Of a stretch of 8,443 bases of DNA, positions 1 through 6,884 are shown piece after piece (the first letter of the stretch is position 1; the number at the start of each line of letters is the position of its first letter). Below the pieces are notes generated by a model, which worked only from the letters and a program-made list of their open reading frames with translations, did not search any database and was not told where the DNA came from. Source of the stretch: Clostridiaceae bacterium (GTDB taxonomy: Bacteria; Bacillota; Clostridia; UBA1212; DUPL01); assembly GCA_012522035.1 (NCBI GenBank), contig JAAYLF010000100.1:1-8443 (forward strand), read 5' to 3'. A program made the position numbers and the translations under genes.

Positions 1-270
1 ATTAGTAATCTGGAAATTTTATCTTATGTATAATCATGAACTGTTCTGATAAGAACGTATAAATAATATATCAAATATAAATAACGAGTGCAACAGAATA
101 TTGGATGCCGACAGAGCGGACAAACTGTCATAAATATGCATGATTTCAATGTTTTGTGGTAAGGAATCATTTTGAATACTGTATATTGAAACAAACCTGA
201 AAATAATTCACAATTTAAATTCACGGATGCATTTTTGAGCTCATGCCCTCTACCCATGAGCCAAACAGTT
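1..270. other. AT-rich intergenic stretch upstream of rpmH, no gene seen
   Basis: No credible coding region is visible on either strand. The long minus-strand open frame here continues antisense through rpmH and has no recognisable protein character. In Firmicutes this gene block normally lies beside dnaA and the replication origin, so this is probably part of the dnaA-rpmH spacer; that is inference from synteny. I looked for DnaA boxes (TTATNCACA or its complement) and found only a one-mismatch candidate, TAATTCACA at 204-212, which is not convincing. Small inverted repeats are present: 43-47 with 52-56, and an imperfect 8-bp stem at 140-147 with 163-170. Confidence 0.5.
239..261. repeat. 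Inverted repeat just upstream of the rpmH promoter
   Basis: GCTCATG (239-245) is followed after nine bases by its exact complement CATGAGC (255-261). The centre lies about 59 bases before the predicted rpmH transcription start and 12 bases separate the repeat from the -35 hexamer. That position would suit a protein-binding operator or activator site. It could equally be an RNA hairpin on a leftward transcript, but no T-tract follows on either strand. The function is unknown. Confidence 0.4.
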
Positions 271-273
271 TTA

Positions 274-302
274 TTGACAGATTTAAAATCTTTATATATA
301 AT
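274..302 (+). promoter_or_regulatory. Consensus vegetative sigma-A promoter for the rpmH operon
   Basis: The -35 hexamer TTGACA (274-279) and the -10 hexamer TATAAT (297-302) are both perfect matches to consensus and lie 17 bases apart, the optimal spacing. Transcription should start near 309, giving a leader of about 54 bases before rpmH. It is the only strong promoter seen before the rpmH-to-rsmG block and is likely its main promoter, consistent with high, growth-linked expression of ribosomal protein L34. Confidence 0.85.
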
Positions 303-347
303 AACGCTGATTTGGATGTATTTAAGGGTCCAATTTAGATTACAGTT

Positions 348-356
348 GGAGGTGAT
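348..356 (+). promoter_or_regulatory. Very strong ribosome binding site of rpmH
   Basis: GGAGGTGAT is a nine-base perfect complement to the 3' end of 16S rRNA and ends six bases before the rpmH ATG. It fixes the rpmH start and predicts very efficient translation, as expected for a ribosomal protein. Confidence 0.85.
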
Positions 357-362
357 GTAGAA

Positions 363-497
363 ATGATTAGACCATATCAACCAAAGAAAAGAAAGAGAAG
401 CAAGGTTCATGGATTCAGGGCAAGAATGAAAACAAGAGGCGGAAGAAAGGTTCTGAAAGCTAGAAGGAGAAAGGGAAGAAAAATTCTGTCTGCGTAA
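363..497 (+). CDS. rpmH: Large ribosomal subunit protein bL34
   Basis: This 44-residue, extremely basic protein is a structural component of the 50S subunit that binds 23S rRNA. It starts MIRPYQPKKR and contains the family core of HGFRARMKTRGGRKV (residues 16-30) followed by an Arg/Lys-rich tail ending in LSA. Its length matches the family norm of 44 to 46 residues. The ATG is fixed by the ribosome site at 348-356. It is the first gene of the operon, directly behind a consensus promoter, with rnpA 41 bases downstream, the arrangement found across Firmicutes near the origin. A 10-bp hairpin spans its stop codon. Identification is secure. Confidence 0.97.
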   Translation: MIRPYQPKKRKRSKVHGFRARMKTRGGRKVLKARRRKGRKILSA

Positions 498-516
498 AAT
501 CAAGGGTTTTACGCAG
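490..516 (+). promoter_or_regulatory. Perfect 10-bp hairpin spanning the rpmH stop codon
   Basis: CTGCGTAAAA (490-499) pairs perfectly with TTTTACGCAG (507-516) around a seven-base loop. The rpmH stop TAA (495-497) lies inside the left arm. No T-run follows (CGGTGCTTGG comes next), so it is not a standard intrinsic terminator. It could be an mRNA-stabilising stem protecting the rpmH message, an RNA-processing site, or a partial pause between rpmH and the downstream genes. The structure follows directly from the sequence; the role is inference. Confidence 0.6.
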
Positions 517-538
517 CGGTGCTTGGAGATAGATGTGT

Positions 539-928
539 ATGAAAAACACGGTTTCGCTTAAAACAAACAGAGAGTTCACAAGGGTTTTTAAAAAAGGCAA
601 GTACAAGGCGGGAAAACATATTGTGGTATATGCTTTGGAAAACGGTTTTTCATATAACAGATTAGGTATCTCCATCAGCAAGAAAGTTGGCATTGCTGTA
701 CAAAGAAACAGAGTCAAACGACTAATTCGCGAAAGCTACAGATTAAGTGAAGAGAGCATATTGACAGGATACGACATAGTAGTTTTGGTAAAGTCGACCG
801 TCCGGGCAGCAAAAACACCAAACAACAGACTAAAGGCCGTTTCTTTGCCGTCGTTTCATGATATAGATAGCGAATTCAAGAAGCTTGGTATGAAACTGGG
901 AATTTTCAAAAAAGAAGAAAGTGATTAA
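539..928 (+). CDS. rnpA: Ribonuclease P protein component
   Basis: This 129-residue protein is the subunit of RNase P that helps the catalytic RNA bind pre-tRNA and cleave its 5' leader. The N-terminus (MKNTVSLKTNREFTRVFKKG) is typical, and the signature RNR box is seen at residues 54-66 (AVQRNRVKRLIRE), with RLGISISKKVG just before it. Length is within the usual 110-130 range. Two in-frame ATGs exist, at 533 and 539. GGAG at 525-528 lies four bases before the first and ten before the second. I chose 539 because the protein then begins like its relatives; the alternative adds only two residues (MC). The 3' end overlaps yidD by eight bases, suggesting coupled translation. Confidence 0.95.
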   Translation: MKNTVSLKTNREFTRVFKKGKYKAGKHIVVYALENGFSYNRLGISISKKVGIAVQRNRVKRLIRESYRLSEESILTGYDIVVLVKSTVRAAKTPNNRLKAVSLPSFHDIDSEFKKLGMKLGIFKKEESD

Positions 929-1139
929 GCTGAAAACGGTATTAATTTGGATCATCGGCATATATAAAAAATATTTGTCACCTTTGAAAAAACCTTGCTG
1001 CAGGTTTTATCCTACATGTTCATCGTATGCAATTGAAGCAATAGAAAAACATGGCGCTGTAAAAGGACTTGTGATGTCAATTTGGAGAATCTTGAGGTGC
1101 AATCCTTTTAACAAAGGAGGATATGACCCTGTAAAATAA
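921..1139 (+). CDS. yidD: Membrane protein insertion efficiency factor YidD
   Basis: This 72-residue protein belongs to the YidD family, small membrane-associated proteins that assist YidC-dependent insertion of inner-membrane proteins. A short hydrophobic/amphipathic N-terminus (VLIWIIGIYKKYLSP) precedes the family hallmark CRFYPTCSSYAIEA (27-40), and the C-terminal signature RCNPFNKGGYDPV (59-71) is intact. Cysteines lie at 26, 27, 33 and 60. The protein stops right after the signature, without the tail seen in many relatives. The start is GTG at 921, inside the end of rnpA, with a weak AAAGAAGAAA ribosome site; the low-quality site and overlap suggest translational coupling to rnpA. yidC follows after 22 bases, placing partner genes together. 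Confidence 0.94.
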   Translation: MIKLKTVLIWIIGIYKKYLSPLKKPCCRFYPTCSSYAIEAIEKHGAVKGLVMSIWRILRCNPFNKGGYDPVK

Positions 1140-1161
1140 GTAAAAGGAAGTGTAGCATAAT

Positions 1162-2043
1162 TTGGATTTTATAATCAAGCCGTTTGGAGTATTAATGAAA
1201 CTGATATATGACACAATTGCCTTTCAAAGTTATGGGCTTACTTTGATATACTTCACAATATTCGTAAGAATATTGCTCTTTCCCCTTAACTTGAAACAGC
1301 AAAAGTCATTGATCAAGAATCAGGAACTCCAACCAGAAATAGAAGAACTAAGACGACTGTACAAAAATGACAAGGAAAAATTTAATGAGGAGCAGATGAA
1401 GTTATACCAAAAGTATAACGTAAATCCCATGGCAGGTTGCTTGCCTATGTTGATTCAATTCCCACTTATTATTTCGCTGTATCGCATAGTAACCCAGCCA
1501 TTGACCTATATCTCCGGTGTTTCCGCAAGTGCTTTAACCGCCCTAAGGAACTTTGTGGCTGGTGCCCAGAACATATCAAACAGTAAAACTGTAAGCGAAA
1601 TAGTAATTAATGACTTTTTCCTAAAGAACACGGACAAGCTGGCGGAAGTGTCGGAACACATTACCGGGGGACAGCTCCTTAACATGAAGTTCTTTAAAAT
1701 ATTTGACCTTGGTATGACTCCTTCCCTGACAAAGTTGTTTTCAGAACCAAAGGTTTATTTGCCATTGCTTTTGATACCAATTATATCCGCACTGACATCA
1801 TATCTTATACAAAAGACCACAACAACAAACACCGCCGAAAAGAAGAAGAAGGAAGATAACAAAGAAAAAGCATCAAATCCTTTGGAAACGATGACCAAGG
1901 TTATGCCGTTTATATCATTGCTCATTACATTCAATGTTCCTGCAGGCGTGGGTCTGTACTGGATAATAGGCAATGTACTTGGAATAGGACAGAATTATAT
2001 AACTAAGAAAGTTTTTCAAAAAAAGAAAGAAGGTAATGTATAA
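1162..2043 (+). CDS. yidC: Membrane protein insertase YidC/Oxa1 family
   Basis: This 293-residue protein is a YidC/SpoIIIJ-type insertase that places proteins in the cytoplasmic membrane, alone or with Sec. The N-terminus (MDFIIKPFGVLMKLIY) lacks a signal peptide and lipobox, unlike Bacillus SpoIIIJ, a form common in Clostridia. Membrane segments are about 22-42, 91-112, 198-217, 244-259 and 260-280. The first carries the conserved groove arginine (R36 in FVRILLFPLN). The family motif YNVNPMAGCLPMLIQFPL lies at 85-102. About 85 mostly polar residues (113-197) separate the second and third segments, and a Lys-rich cytoplasmic loop follows at 218-242. The start is TTG, set by AGGAAG at 1145-1150, eleven bases upstream; ATG at 1195 would cut off the first helix. 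The stop overlaps the jag start (TAATG). Confidence 0.95.
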   Translation: MDFIIKPFGVLMKLIYDTIAFQSYGLTLIYFTIFVRILLFPLNLKQQKSLIKNQELQPEIEELRRLYKNDKEKFNEEQMKLYQKYNVNPMAGCLPMLIQFPLIISLYRIVTQPLTYISGVSASALTALRNFVAGAQNISNSKTVSEIVINDFFLKNTDKLAEVSEHITGGQLLNMKFFKIFDLGMTPSLTKLFSEPKVYLPLLLIPIISALTSYLIQKTTTTNTAEKKKKEDNKEKASNPLETMTKVMPFISLLITFNVPAGVGLYWIIGNVLGIGQNYITKKVFQKKKEGNV

Positions 2044-2717
2044 TGGCAAAGAGTGTTGAAAAAAGCGGACGTACAGTAGACGAAGCCATTAACGCGGCTT
2101 TGGCGGAACTCAATATTGATCTTGAAGATGCGGAAGTTGATATTCTTGAGGAAGGTTCCAAAGCAGTATTGGGTTTGTTTGGAGGAAAAGAAGCTAGAGT
2201 TAGAGTTACGGAAAACAAACCGGACAGCAAGGTTTTAAGAGAATTCTTGGATCTTGTTGTGGATACAATGGGTGTAGAGGTAAGTATGAACATTGAGAAT
2301 GACGAAGACGCATTGAGGGCAAACATTTATGGTGATGATGTTTCCTTCCTTATAGGCAGACATGGAGATACACTGCAGGCACTCAATTATCTCTCCAACC
2401 TGATTATCAACAAGGAAAAGGAAACTTACAGACGCGTAATTGTTGACGTGGAAGACTACAGAAAAAAGAGAGAAGAAAGCCTAAGAAGCCTTGCAAACAG
2501 AACCGCAGCAAAAGTTGTAAAATATAGAAGACCTGTTTCTCTTGAACCTATGCAGGCTTATGAAAGAAGAATTATCCATACTGAACTGCAGAATCATGAC
2601 TATGTAGAGACTGTAAGCCAGGGAGAAGAGCCAAACAGGTGTGTTACAGTTAGGCTGAAGCCCAATGCTAATCTTCGCAGCAACAAATACAGAGGTTCAT
2701 ATAGAAAGAGATACTAA
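2043..2717 (+). CDS. jag: RNA-binding protein KhpB / Jag (SpoIIIJ-associated)
   Basis: This 224-residue cytoplasmic RNA-binding protein has the three-part Jag layout. A Jag-N domain spans about 1-56 (SGRTVDEAINAALAEL, then GSKAVLGLFGGKEARVRV). A KH domain spans about 65-140, with its GxxG loop as IGRHGD at 104-109. An R3H domain covers about 145-206, carrying the R-x3-H motif (R175, H179 in ERRIIHTEL). The tail is basic (SNKYRGSYRKRY). In other Firmicutes KhpB pairs with KhpA and affects RNA stability, cell elongation and division; Jag was named from its linkage to spoIIIJ (yidC). Its ATG overlaps the yidC stop in TAATG and its own stop overlaps mnmE the same way, so translation of all three is probably coupled. 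Confidence 0.94.
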   Translation: MAKSVEKSGRTVDEAINAALAELNIDLEDAEVDILEEGSKAVLGLFGGKEARVRVTENKPDSKVLREFLDLVVDTMGVEVSMNIENDEDALRANIYGDDVSFLIGRHGDTLQALNYLSNLIINKEKETYRRVIVDVEDYRKKREESLRSLANRTAAKVVKYRRPVSLEPMQAYERRIIHTELQNHDYVETVSQGEEPNRCVTVRLKPNANLRSNKYRGSYRKRY

Positions 2718-4099
2718 TGAACTATGTTGAAGACACAATAGCAGCTATTTCAACACCGCCTGGAAGGGGCGGTATAGGCATAATAAGAATAAGTGGGAAG
2801 GAATCAATAGCCATCGCAAACAAGATTTTTTGCATGGCTAATGGTCGTTTAGGGGATTTTGTACTAAAAATGCCATCCCACACAATAAAGTATGGTTTTA
2901 TCAGGGATCTGGAAAGCGGCGAGATCCTGGACGAATGCATGCTGACCAGAATGGATGCCCCTAACACATATACCAGGGAAGATATTATTGAAATAAACTG
3001 TCATGGAAGTTACGCAGTTTTGAGAAGGGTTCTGGAACTTGTATTCCGTATGGGAGCAAGATGTGCCGAACCGGGTGAATTTACCAAGCGTGCATTTTTG
3101 AATGGCAGGATTGACTTGTCCGAAGCGGAAGCTGTCATTGACCTGATAAATTCCCATACTGAAGAGGCAAGAAAAGCAGCAATAGAGCAGCTTGGCGGCA
3201 GATTGTCAAAACAGATAGAAAGAATCAGACAAGGGCTGGTTTCAGTTCTTGCTGAAATTGAAGTTAACATTGATTACCCGGAATACGAATCGGAACTTGT
3301 AACTGCAGATGTTACTATGAAAACCCTAAACAATGTAATTAATGAGCTTGAGGAGCTTTCCAAAAGCTACAGACAAGGAAGATTGATAAGGGAAGGACTA
3401 AAGATTACCATTGCTGGAAAACCAAACGTAGGAAAATCGTCCCTTATGAATGCTCTTGCCGGATACAACAGGGCAATAGTTTCCAACATACCTGGAACCA
3501 CGAGGGATACGATTGAAGAATACATTGAAATTGACGGTATACCAGTGATTTTGACGGATACTGCCGGTATTAGGGAAACGGAGGATGTAATAGAACAAAT
3601 TGGAGTAAAAAAGGCAGAAGAAAAGATACAGGAAGCAGATATTGTAATATACATGATTGACAGTACAGAACCTGATATAGACGAAAAGATACTGTCAATA
3701 AATAAACCTCTTATTGTAGTTCTCAACAAAATTGACATTGAAGAGAATTACCTGGAGGATCTGGTAAAAAAACTCAGGGATTATGATGTTATAGAAACAT
3801 CTCTTACTGAAGATATTGGTATTAAAGAGGTTTTTGGCAGAATAAAGAAGTACTTCTCTGAAGAAAAAATTGGAATAAACACTGAGAACATAATTACAAA
3901 CGTACGACATAAAAACCTTATAGACAAAAGCCTTGCATCACTAAAGAAAGCCGTGGAAAACTACAACACAGGAATGCCCCTTGATATTATTGCGTTCGAC
4001 ATATGGAACGGAGTAAATACCTTGGGAGAAATAACAGGCGCTTCTGTAAACGAAGAAGTATTGGATAATATTTTTTCGAGATTTTGTCTTGGTAAATAG
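2717..4099 (+). CDS. mnmE: tRNA modification GTPase MnmE
   Basis: MnmE is a potassium-stimulated GTPase that works with MnmG to install the carboxymethylaminomethyl group at C5 of wobble uridine 34 in certain tRNAs. The 460-residue length is typical. The N-terminal folate-binding domain begins MNYVEDTIAAISTPPGRGGI and includes REDIIEINCHG (88-97) and RAFLNGRIDLSEAEAV. The G domain shows G1 GKPNVGKS (234-241), G2 GTTRD (260-264), G3 DTAG (281-284) and G4 NKID (337-340). The conserved C-terminal FCLGK (456-460), with the family cysteine, ends the protein. All catalytic motifs are intact. ATG at 2717 overlaps the jag stop. Its partner mnmG follows directly, as expected for a complex made in matched amounts. 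Confidence 0.97.
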   Translation: MNYVEDTIAAISTPPGRGGIGIIRISGKESIAIANKIFCMANGRLGDFVLKMPSHTIKYGFIRDLESGEILDECMLTRMDAPNTYTREDIIEINCHGSYAVLRRVLELVFRMGARCAEPGEFTKRAFLNGRIDLSEAEAVIDLINSHTEEARKAAIEQLGGRLSKQIERIRQGLVSVLAEIEVNIDYPEYESELVTADVTMKTLNNVINELEELSKSYRQGRLIREGLKITIAGKPNVGKSSLMNALAGYNRAIVSNIPGTTRDTIEEYIEIDGIPVILTDTAGIRETEDVIEQIGVKKAEEKIQEADIVIYMIDSTEPDIDEKILSINKPLIVVLNKIDIEENYLEDLVKKLRDYDVIETSLTEDIGIKEVFGRIKKYFSEEKIGINTENIITNVRHKNLIDKSLASLKKAVENYNTGMPLDIIAFDIWNGVNTLGEITGASVNEEVLDNIFSRFCLGK

Positions 4100-4112
4100 G
4101 AAGGGAACAAAA

Positions 4113-6026
4113 TTGAGATTTATCGCTGGAGAATATGATGTCGCAGTTATTGGAGCAGGCCATGCAGGTTGCGAGGCTGCCTTGGCTTGTGCAAAACTTG
4201 GCGTTAAAACCGTAATATTTGCAATGAATCTGGACAGTATAGCCAACATGGCATGCAATCCCAGTATTGGTGGCTCGGCAAAGGGTCAGTTGGTAAGGGA
4301 GATTGATGCCTTAGGCGGTGCCATGGCAAAAATTGTTGACAAAACAGCCATTCAGATAAGGATGCTGAACAAAGGAAAAGGTCCTGCTGTGCAATCTTTG
4401 AGAGCCCAGATAGATAGAAGAAAATATCAGCAGGAGATGAAGCATGTTCTGGAGCTTACGGAAAACCTTGATCTGAAGCAGGCAGAGATTGTGGATATAG
4501 AAACTGTTGAAGAGGATGGAATAAGGAGAGTTACGCATGTGGTAACACATACCGGTGCTGTGTACAAATGCAAAGCAGCAATTGTATGCACTGGTACATT
4601 TTTGAATGGAAGAATAATAATTGGTGATGTAAGCTATCAGAGCGGACCTGACGGACTTTTTCCATCCATAAGGCTGTCTGATACATTAAGAAATCTGGGA
4701 TTTGAGTTGATAAGACTTAAAACAGGTACACCGGCTAGGGTAAATAGAAGGAGCATAGATTTTTCCAATATGGTTCCCCAGCCAGGGGATGATGAAGTGG
4801 TCCCCTTCTCTTTTGAGACGGAAGTATTGGAAATAGAACAGGTGCCCTGTTGGCTTACCCATACGAATATAAAGACGAAGGAAATAATACTTAAGAATAT
4901 ACACCGTTCTCCCATGTACAATGGAACCATTGAAGGAGTTGGTCCGAGGTACTGTCCGTCACTGGAAGACAAGATGGTAAGGTTTTCAGACAAGGACAGG
5001 CATCAGGTATTTGTAGAACCAATGGGTGCCAACACGGAAGAGATGTATCTTCAGGGCATGTCTTCCAGTCTTCCAGAGGATGTACAGATGGAGTTTATGA
5101 GGAGTGTGGAAGGCCTTGAAAATGTCTCTGTAATGAGGCCTGCATACGCTATAGAATACGATGCAATAGACGCAAGGGTTCTAAAACTCACCCTTGAGAG
5201 CAGAATTGTTGACGGTCTGTATTTTGCCGGGCAGATAAACGGTTCCTCAGGCTATGAGGAAGCCGCAGCCCAGGGCTTGGTGGCAGGCATAAACTGTGCC
5301 TTGAAACTATTGGGCAAAGAACCACTGATTATAGACAGATCCGAAGCATATATAGGTGTGCTTATAGACGACCTGGTGACAAGAGGTACAAGGGAGCCTT
5401 ACAGAATGATGACCTCTGCCAGTGAATACAGGCTTCTTTTGAGGCAGGACAATGCGGATGAAAGGCTCACTGAGAAAGGTTACAAAGTCGGCCTTATATC
5501 AGAAGAAAGATATGCAAAATTCAAGGAAAAATACAGGCTTGTCAAGGAAGAGCTTGAAAGACTTTCAAAAACCCATGTGTCCCCTACTCCAAGTGTTATA
5601 GAGTATATGGAGAAAATAGGGTCGACTCCTTTGAAAAGCGGAGCGTCGCTGGAAGAGCTGTTAAGAAGGCCTGAAGTAGAGTATGAGGATGTCTTGAAAA
5701 TCGAAGAACTCAACCTGAAGGACAAGGGTCTTGATTACGTACGACGGACACTCCCAAAGAGTGTGATAGAACAGGTATGTATCAATGTCAAATACTCCGG
5801 ATATATCAAGCTTCAGCTTCAACAGGTGGAGCAGTTTAGAAAGCTGGAGAAGAAACTTCTCCCTGAAGACATTGATTACAATGAAATTAGCAATCTAAGC
5901 TTGGAGGCAAGAGAAAAACTTAGCAAGGTAAGGCCTGCTTCCATTGGACAGGCTAGCAGGATTCTCGGAGTATCCCCTGCCGATATCACCGCTTTATATA
6001 TCTACCTGACAAAAAGGAAGGAATAA
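4113..6026 (+). CDS. mnmG: tRNA uridine-5-carboxymethylaminomethyl modification enzyme MnmG
   Basis: MnmG (GidA) is the FAD- and NADH-binding partner of MnmE in wobble-uridine modification. The N-terminal Rossmann motif VIGAGHAGCEAA sits near residues 12-23. Other family landmarks are NPSIGGSAKGQLVREIDALGG, CTGTFLNG, LKTGTPARV, GPRYCPSLEDK (conserved cysteine near 281) and NGSSGYEEAAAQG near 376-388. The C-terminal helical domain includes SASEYRLLLRQDNADERLTE and ends ITALYIYLTKRKE. I chose TTG at 4113 because AGGAAGGG (4098-4105) lies seven bases upstream and the 637-residue product begins like relatives. The frame stays open to a TTG at 4089, inside mnmE, but that has no ribosome site. The gap after mnmE is 13 bases. 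The stop joins rsmG through TAATG. Confidence 0.96.
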   Translation: MRFIAGEYDVAVIGAGHAGCEAALACAKLGVKTVIFAMNLDSIANMACNPSIGGSAKGQLVREIDALGGAMAKIVDKTAIQIRMLNKGKGPAVQSLRAQIDRRKYQQEMKHVLELTENLDLKQAEIVDIETVEEDGIRRVTHVVTHTGAVYKCKAAIVCTGTFLNGRIIIGDVSYQSGPDGLFPSIRLSDTLRNLGFELIRLKTGTPARVNRRSIDFSNMVPQPGDDEVVPFSFETEVLEIEQVPCWLTHTNIKTKEIILKNIHRSPMYNGTIEGVGPRYCPSLEDKMVRFSDKDRHQVFVEPMGANTEEMYLQGMSSSLPEDVQMEFMRSVEGLENVSVMRPAYAIEYDAIDARVLKLTLESRIVDGLYFAGQINGSSGYEEAAAQGLVAGINCALKLLGKEPLIIDRSEAYIGVLIDDLVTRGTREPYRMMTSASEYRLLLRQDNADERLTEKGYKVGLISEERYAKFKEKYRLVKEELERLSKTHVSPTPSVIEYMEKIGSTPLKSGASLEELLRRPEVEYEDVLKIEELNLKDKGLDYVRRTLPKSVIEQVCINVKYSGYIKLQLQQVEQFRKLEKKLLPEDIDYNEISNLSLEAREKLSKVRPASIGQASRILGVSPADITALYIYLTKRKE

Positions 6027-6751
6027 TGATGAACAAAAAGGCTGTTGAAATGCTTTATGAAGGTGCAAAAGAATTTGGAATACAACTGTCCGAAGAACAA
6101 ATGCACATGTTTTGCACCTATTCTTCCATGCTTAAAGAAAGAAACAAGGTTGTAAATCTAACTGCAATTACCGAGGATGAGGATATTGCAGTCAAGCACT
6201 TTCTTGACTCTCTTACCTTGTATCCATATATTCAGATACTATCTGGCAATAGCCTTATTGACATAGGTACAGGAGCGGGTTTTCCCGGCATACCGCTCAA
6301 AATAGTATGTCCGGACATGAAGGTAACTTTGGTGGATTCCTTGATTAAAAGGGTGGCATTTTTGAATGATGTGGTGGATGAACTTGGTCTAAAGAACATT
6401 CATGCCATTCATGCCAGAGCAGAAGAGGTAGGAAAGAAAAAGGAACACAGGGAAATGTATGATTTTGCAACTGCAAGGGCAGTTGCTCAAATGCCGGTTC
6501 TTCTTGAGTACTGTCTTCCACTCGTTAAAGTCAGTGGATACTTTCTAGCCATGAAGGGTTCCAAGGAAGAGGATAATTATGACAAGGCCTTGGAAGTACT
6601 TGGCGGAAGCTTGTATGAAAAAGAGTTTCTTGAATTATATAATGAGGATGAAGTAATACAAAGAATAATATATGTTTTCAAAAAGGATAAACATACTTCG
6701 ACAAATTATCCAAGAAAACCTGGTATGCCGACAAAAAAGCCTCTTGCATAA
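6026..6751 (+). CDS. rsmG: 16S rRNA (guanine-527-N7)-methyltransferase RsmG
   Basis: RsmG (GidB) methylates N7 of G527 in 16S rRNA using S-adenosylmethionine; in other bacteria its loss gives low-level streptomycin resistance. The 241-residue length is normal. Visible motifs are RNKVVNLTAI (39-48), the SAM-binding loop IDIGTGAGFPGIPLKI (78-93), YDFATARAVA (145-154), AMKGS (175-179) and the characteristic C-terminus YPRKPGMPTKKPLA. ATGs at 6026 and 6029 are both possible behind AGGAAGGA (6015-6022) and differ by one methionine; the first overlaps the mnmG stop. The gene's 3' end contains an inverted TGTCGAA element (6697-6703) that appears to belong to the control region of the next gene. Confidence 0.96.
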   Translation: MMNKKAVEMLYEGAKEFGIQLSEEQMHMFCTYSSMLKERNKVVNLTAITEDEDIAVKHFLDSLTLYPYIQILSGNSLIDIGTGAGFPGIPLKIVCPDMKVTLVDSLIKRVAFLNDVVDELGLKNIHAIHARAEEVGKKKEHREMYDFATARAVAQMPVLLEYCLPLVKVSGYFLAMKGSKEEDNYDKALEVLGGSLYEKEFLELYNEDEVIQRIIYVFKKDKHTSTNYPRKPGMPTKKPLA

Positions 6752-6787
6752 TAGGTAATTTTGTCGAAGCGTGTCGATTTTGTCGAA
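6697..6787 (+). promoter_or_regulatory. Cluster of probable Spo0A boxes upstream of noc
   Basis: TGTCGAA occurs at 6762-6768 and 6781-6787, with a near copy TGTCGAT at 6772-6778, so three direct elements are spaced ten and nine bases apart, close to one helical turn. A fourth, inverted copy (TTCGACA, 6697-6703) lies in the end of rsmG. This heptamer is the core of the box bound by the sporulation regulator Spo0A, and the flanks (TTTTGTCGAAG, TTTTGTCGAAAAT) also fit. The direct copies fall about 89 to 64 bases before the predicted noc transcription start. In the rest of the window the heptamer appears only in isolation, within mnmE (3995-4001) and noc (7710-7716). Binding by Spo0A is inference. 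Confidence 0.6.
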
Positions 6788-6816
6788 AATCTCAAGTTTT
6801 TCGTTTTTTCACAGTG

Positions 6817-6844
6817 TTGAAAAAAACATGTGGACAAGTATAAT
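6817..6844 (+). promoter_or_regulatory. Probable sigma-A promoter for noc
   Basis: TTGAAA (6817-6822) and TATAAT (6839-6844) are separated by 16 bases, a good vegetative promoter. Transcription would begin near 6851, downstream of the possible noc start codons at 6771, 6828 and 6843 and only about four bases before the one at 6855. Together with the upstream Spo0A-like boxes this suggests noc can be transcribed independently of the rpmH operon. Confidence 0.55.
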
Positions 6845-6884
6845 GAAAAATACTATGACAAAATTTGAGAGAAGAAGTGATTTT

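Noticed and set aside
204..212. TAATTCACA as a DnaA box
   Set aside because: One mismatch in an AT-rich region with no neighbouring boxes; expected by chance.
330..349. Possible leader stem in rpmH (CCAATT with AGTTGG) that would cover part of the ribosome site
   Set aside because: Only six pairs including a wobble; too weak to claim regulation.
24..503. 159-codon minus-strand open frame antisense to rpmH and its leader
   Set aside because: It covers a strong promoter and a certain ribosomal gene on the opposite strand, has Cys/Ser/Tyr-rich composition with no family resemblance, and shows no convincing ribosome site.
1114..1134. AAAGGAGG followed by ATG and a three-codon mini-ORF near the end of yidD, resembling a regulatory leader peptide
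   Set aside because: The bases encode the conserved KGGYDP signature of YidD, so the match to a ribosome site is explained by protein constraint.
4089..4112. Upstream TTG start for mnmG inside the mnmE end
   Set aside because: It adds eight residues not typical of the family and has no ribosome site, whereas TTG 4113 has a well-spaced one.
6784..6809. CGAAAA / TTTTCG stem with six T after it, a possible terminator after rsmG
   Set aside because: The stem is only six pairs with two G-C pairs, too weak for a confident terminator, and it overlaps the Spo0A-like box.
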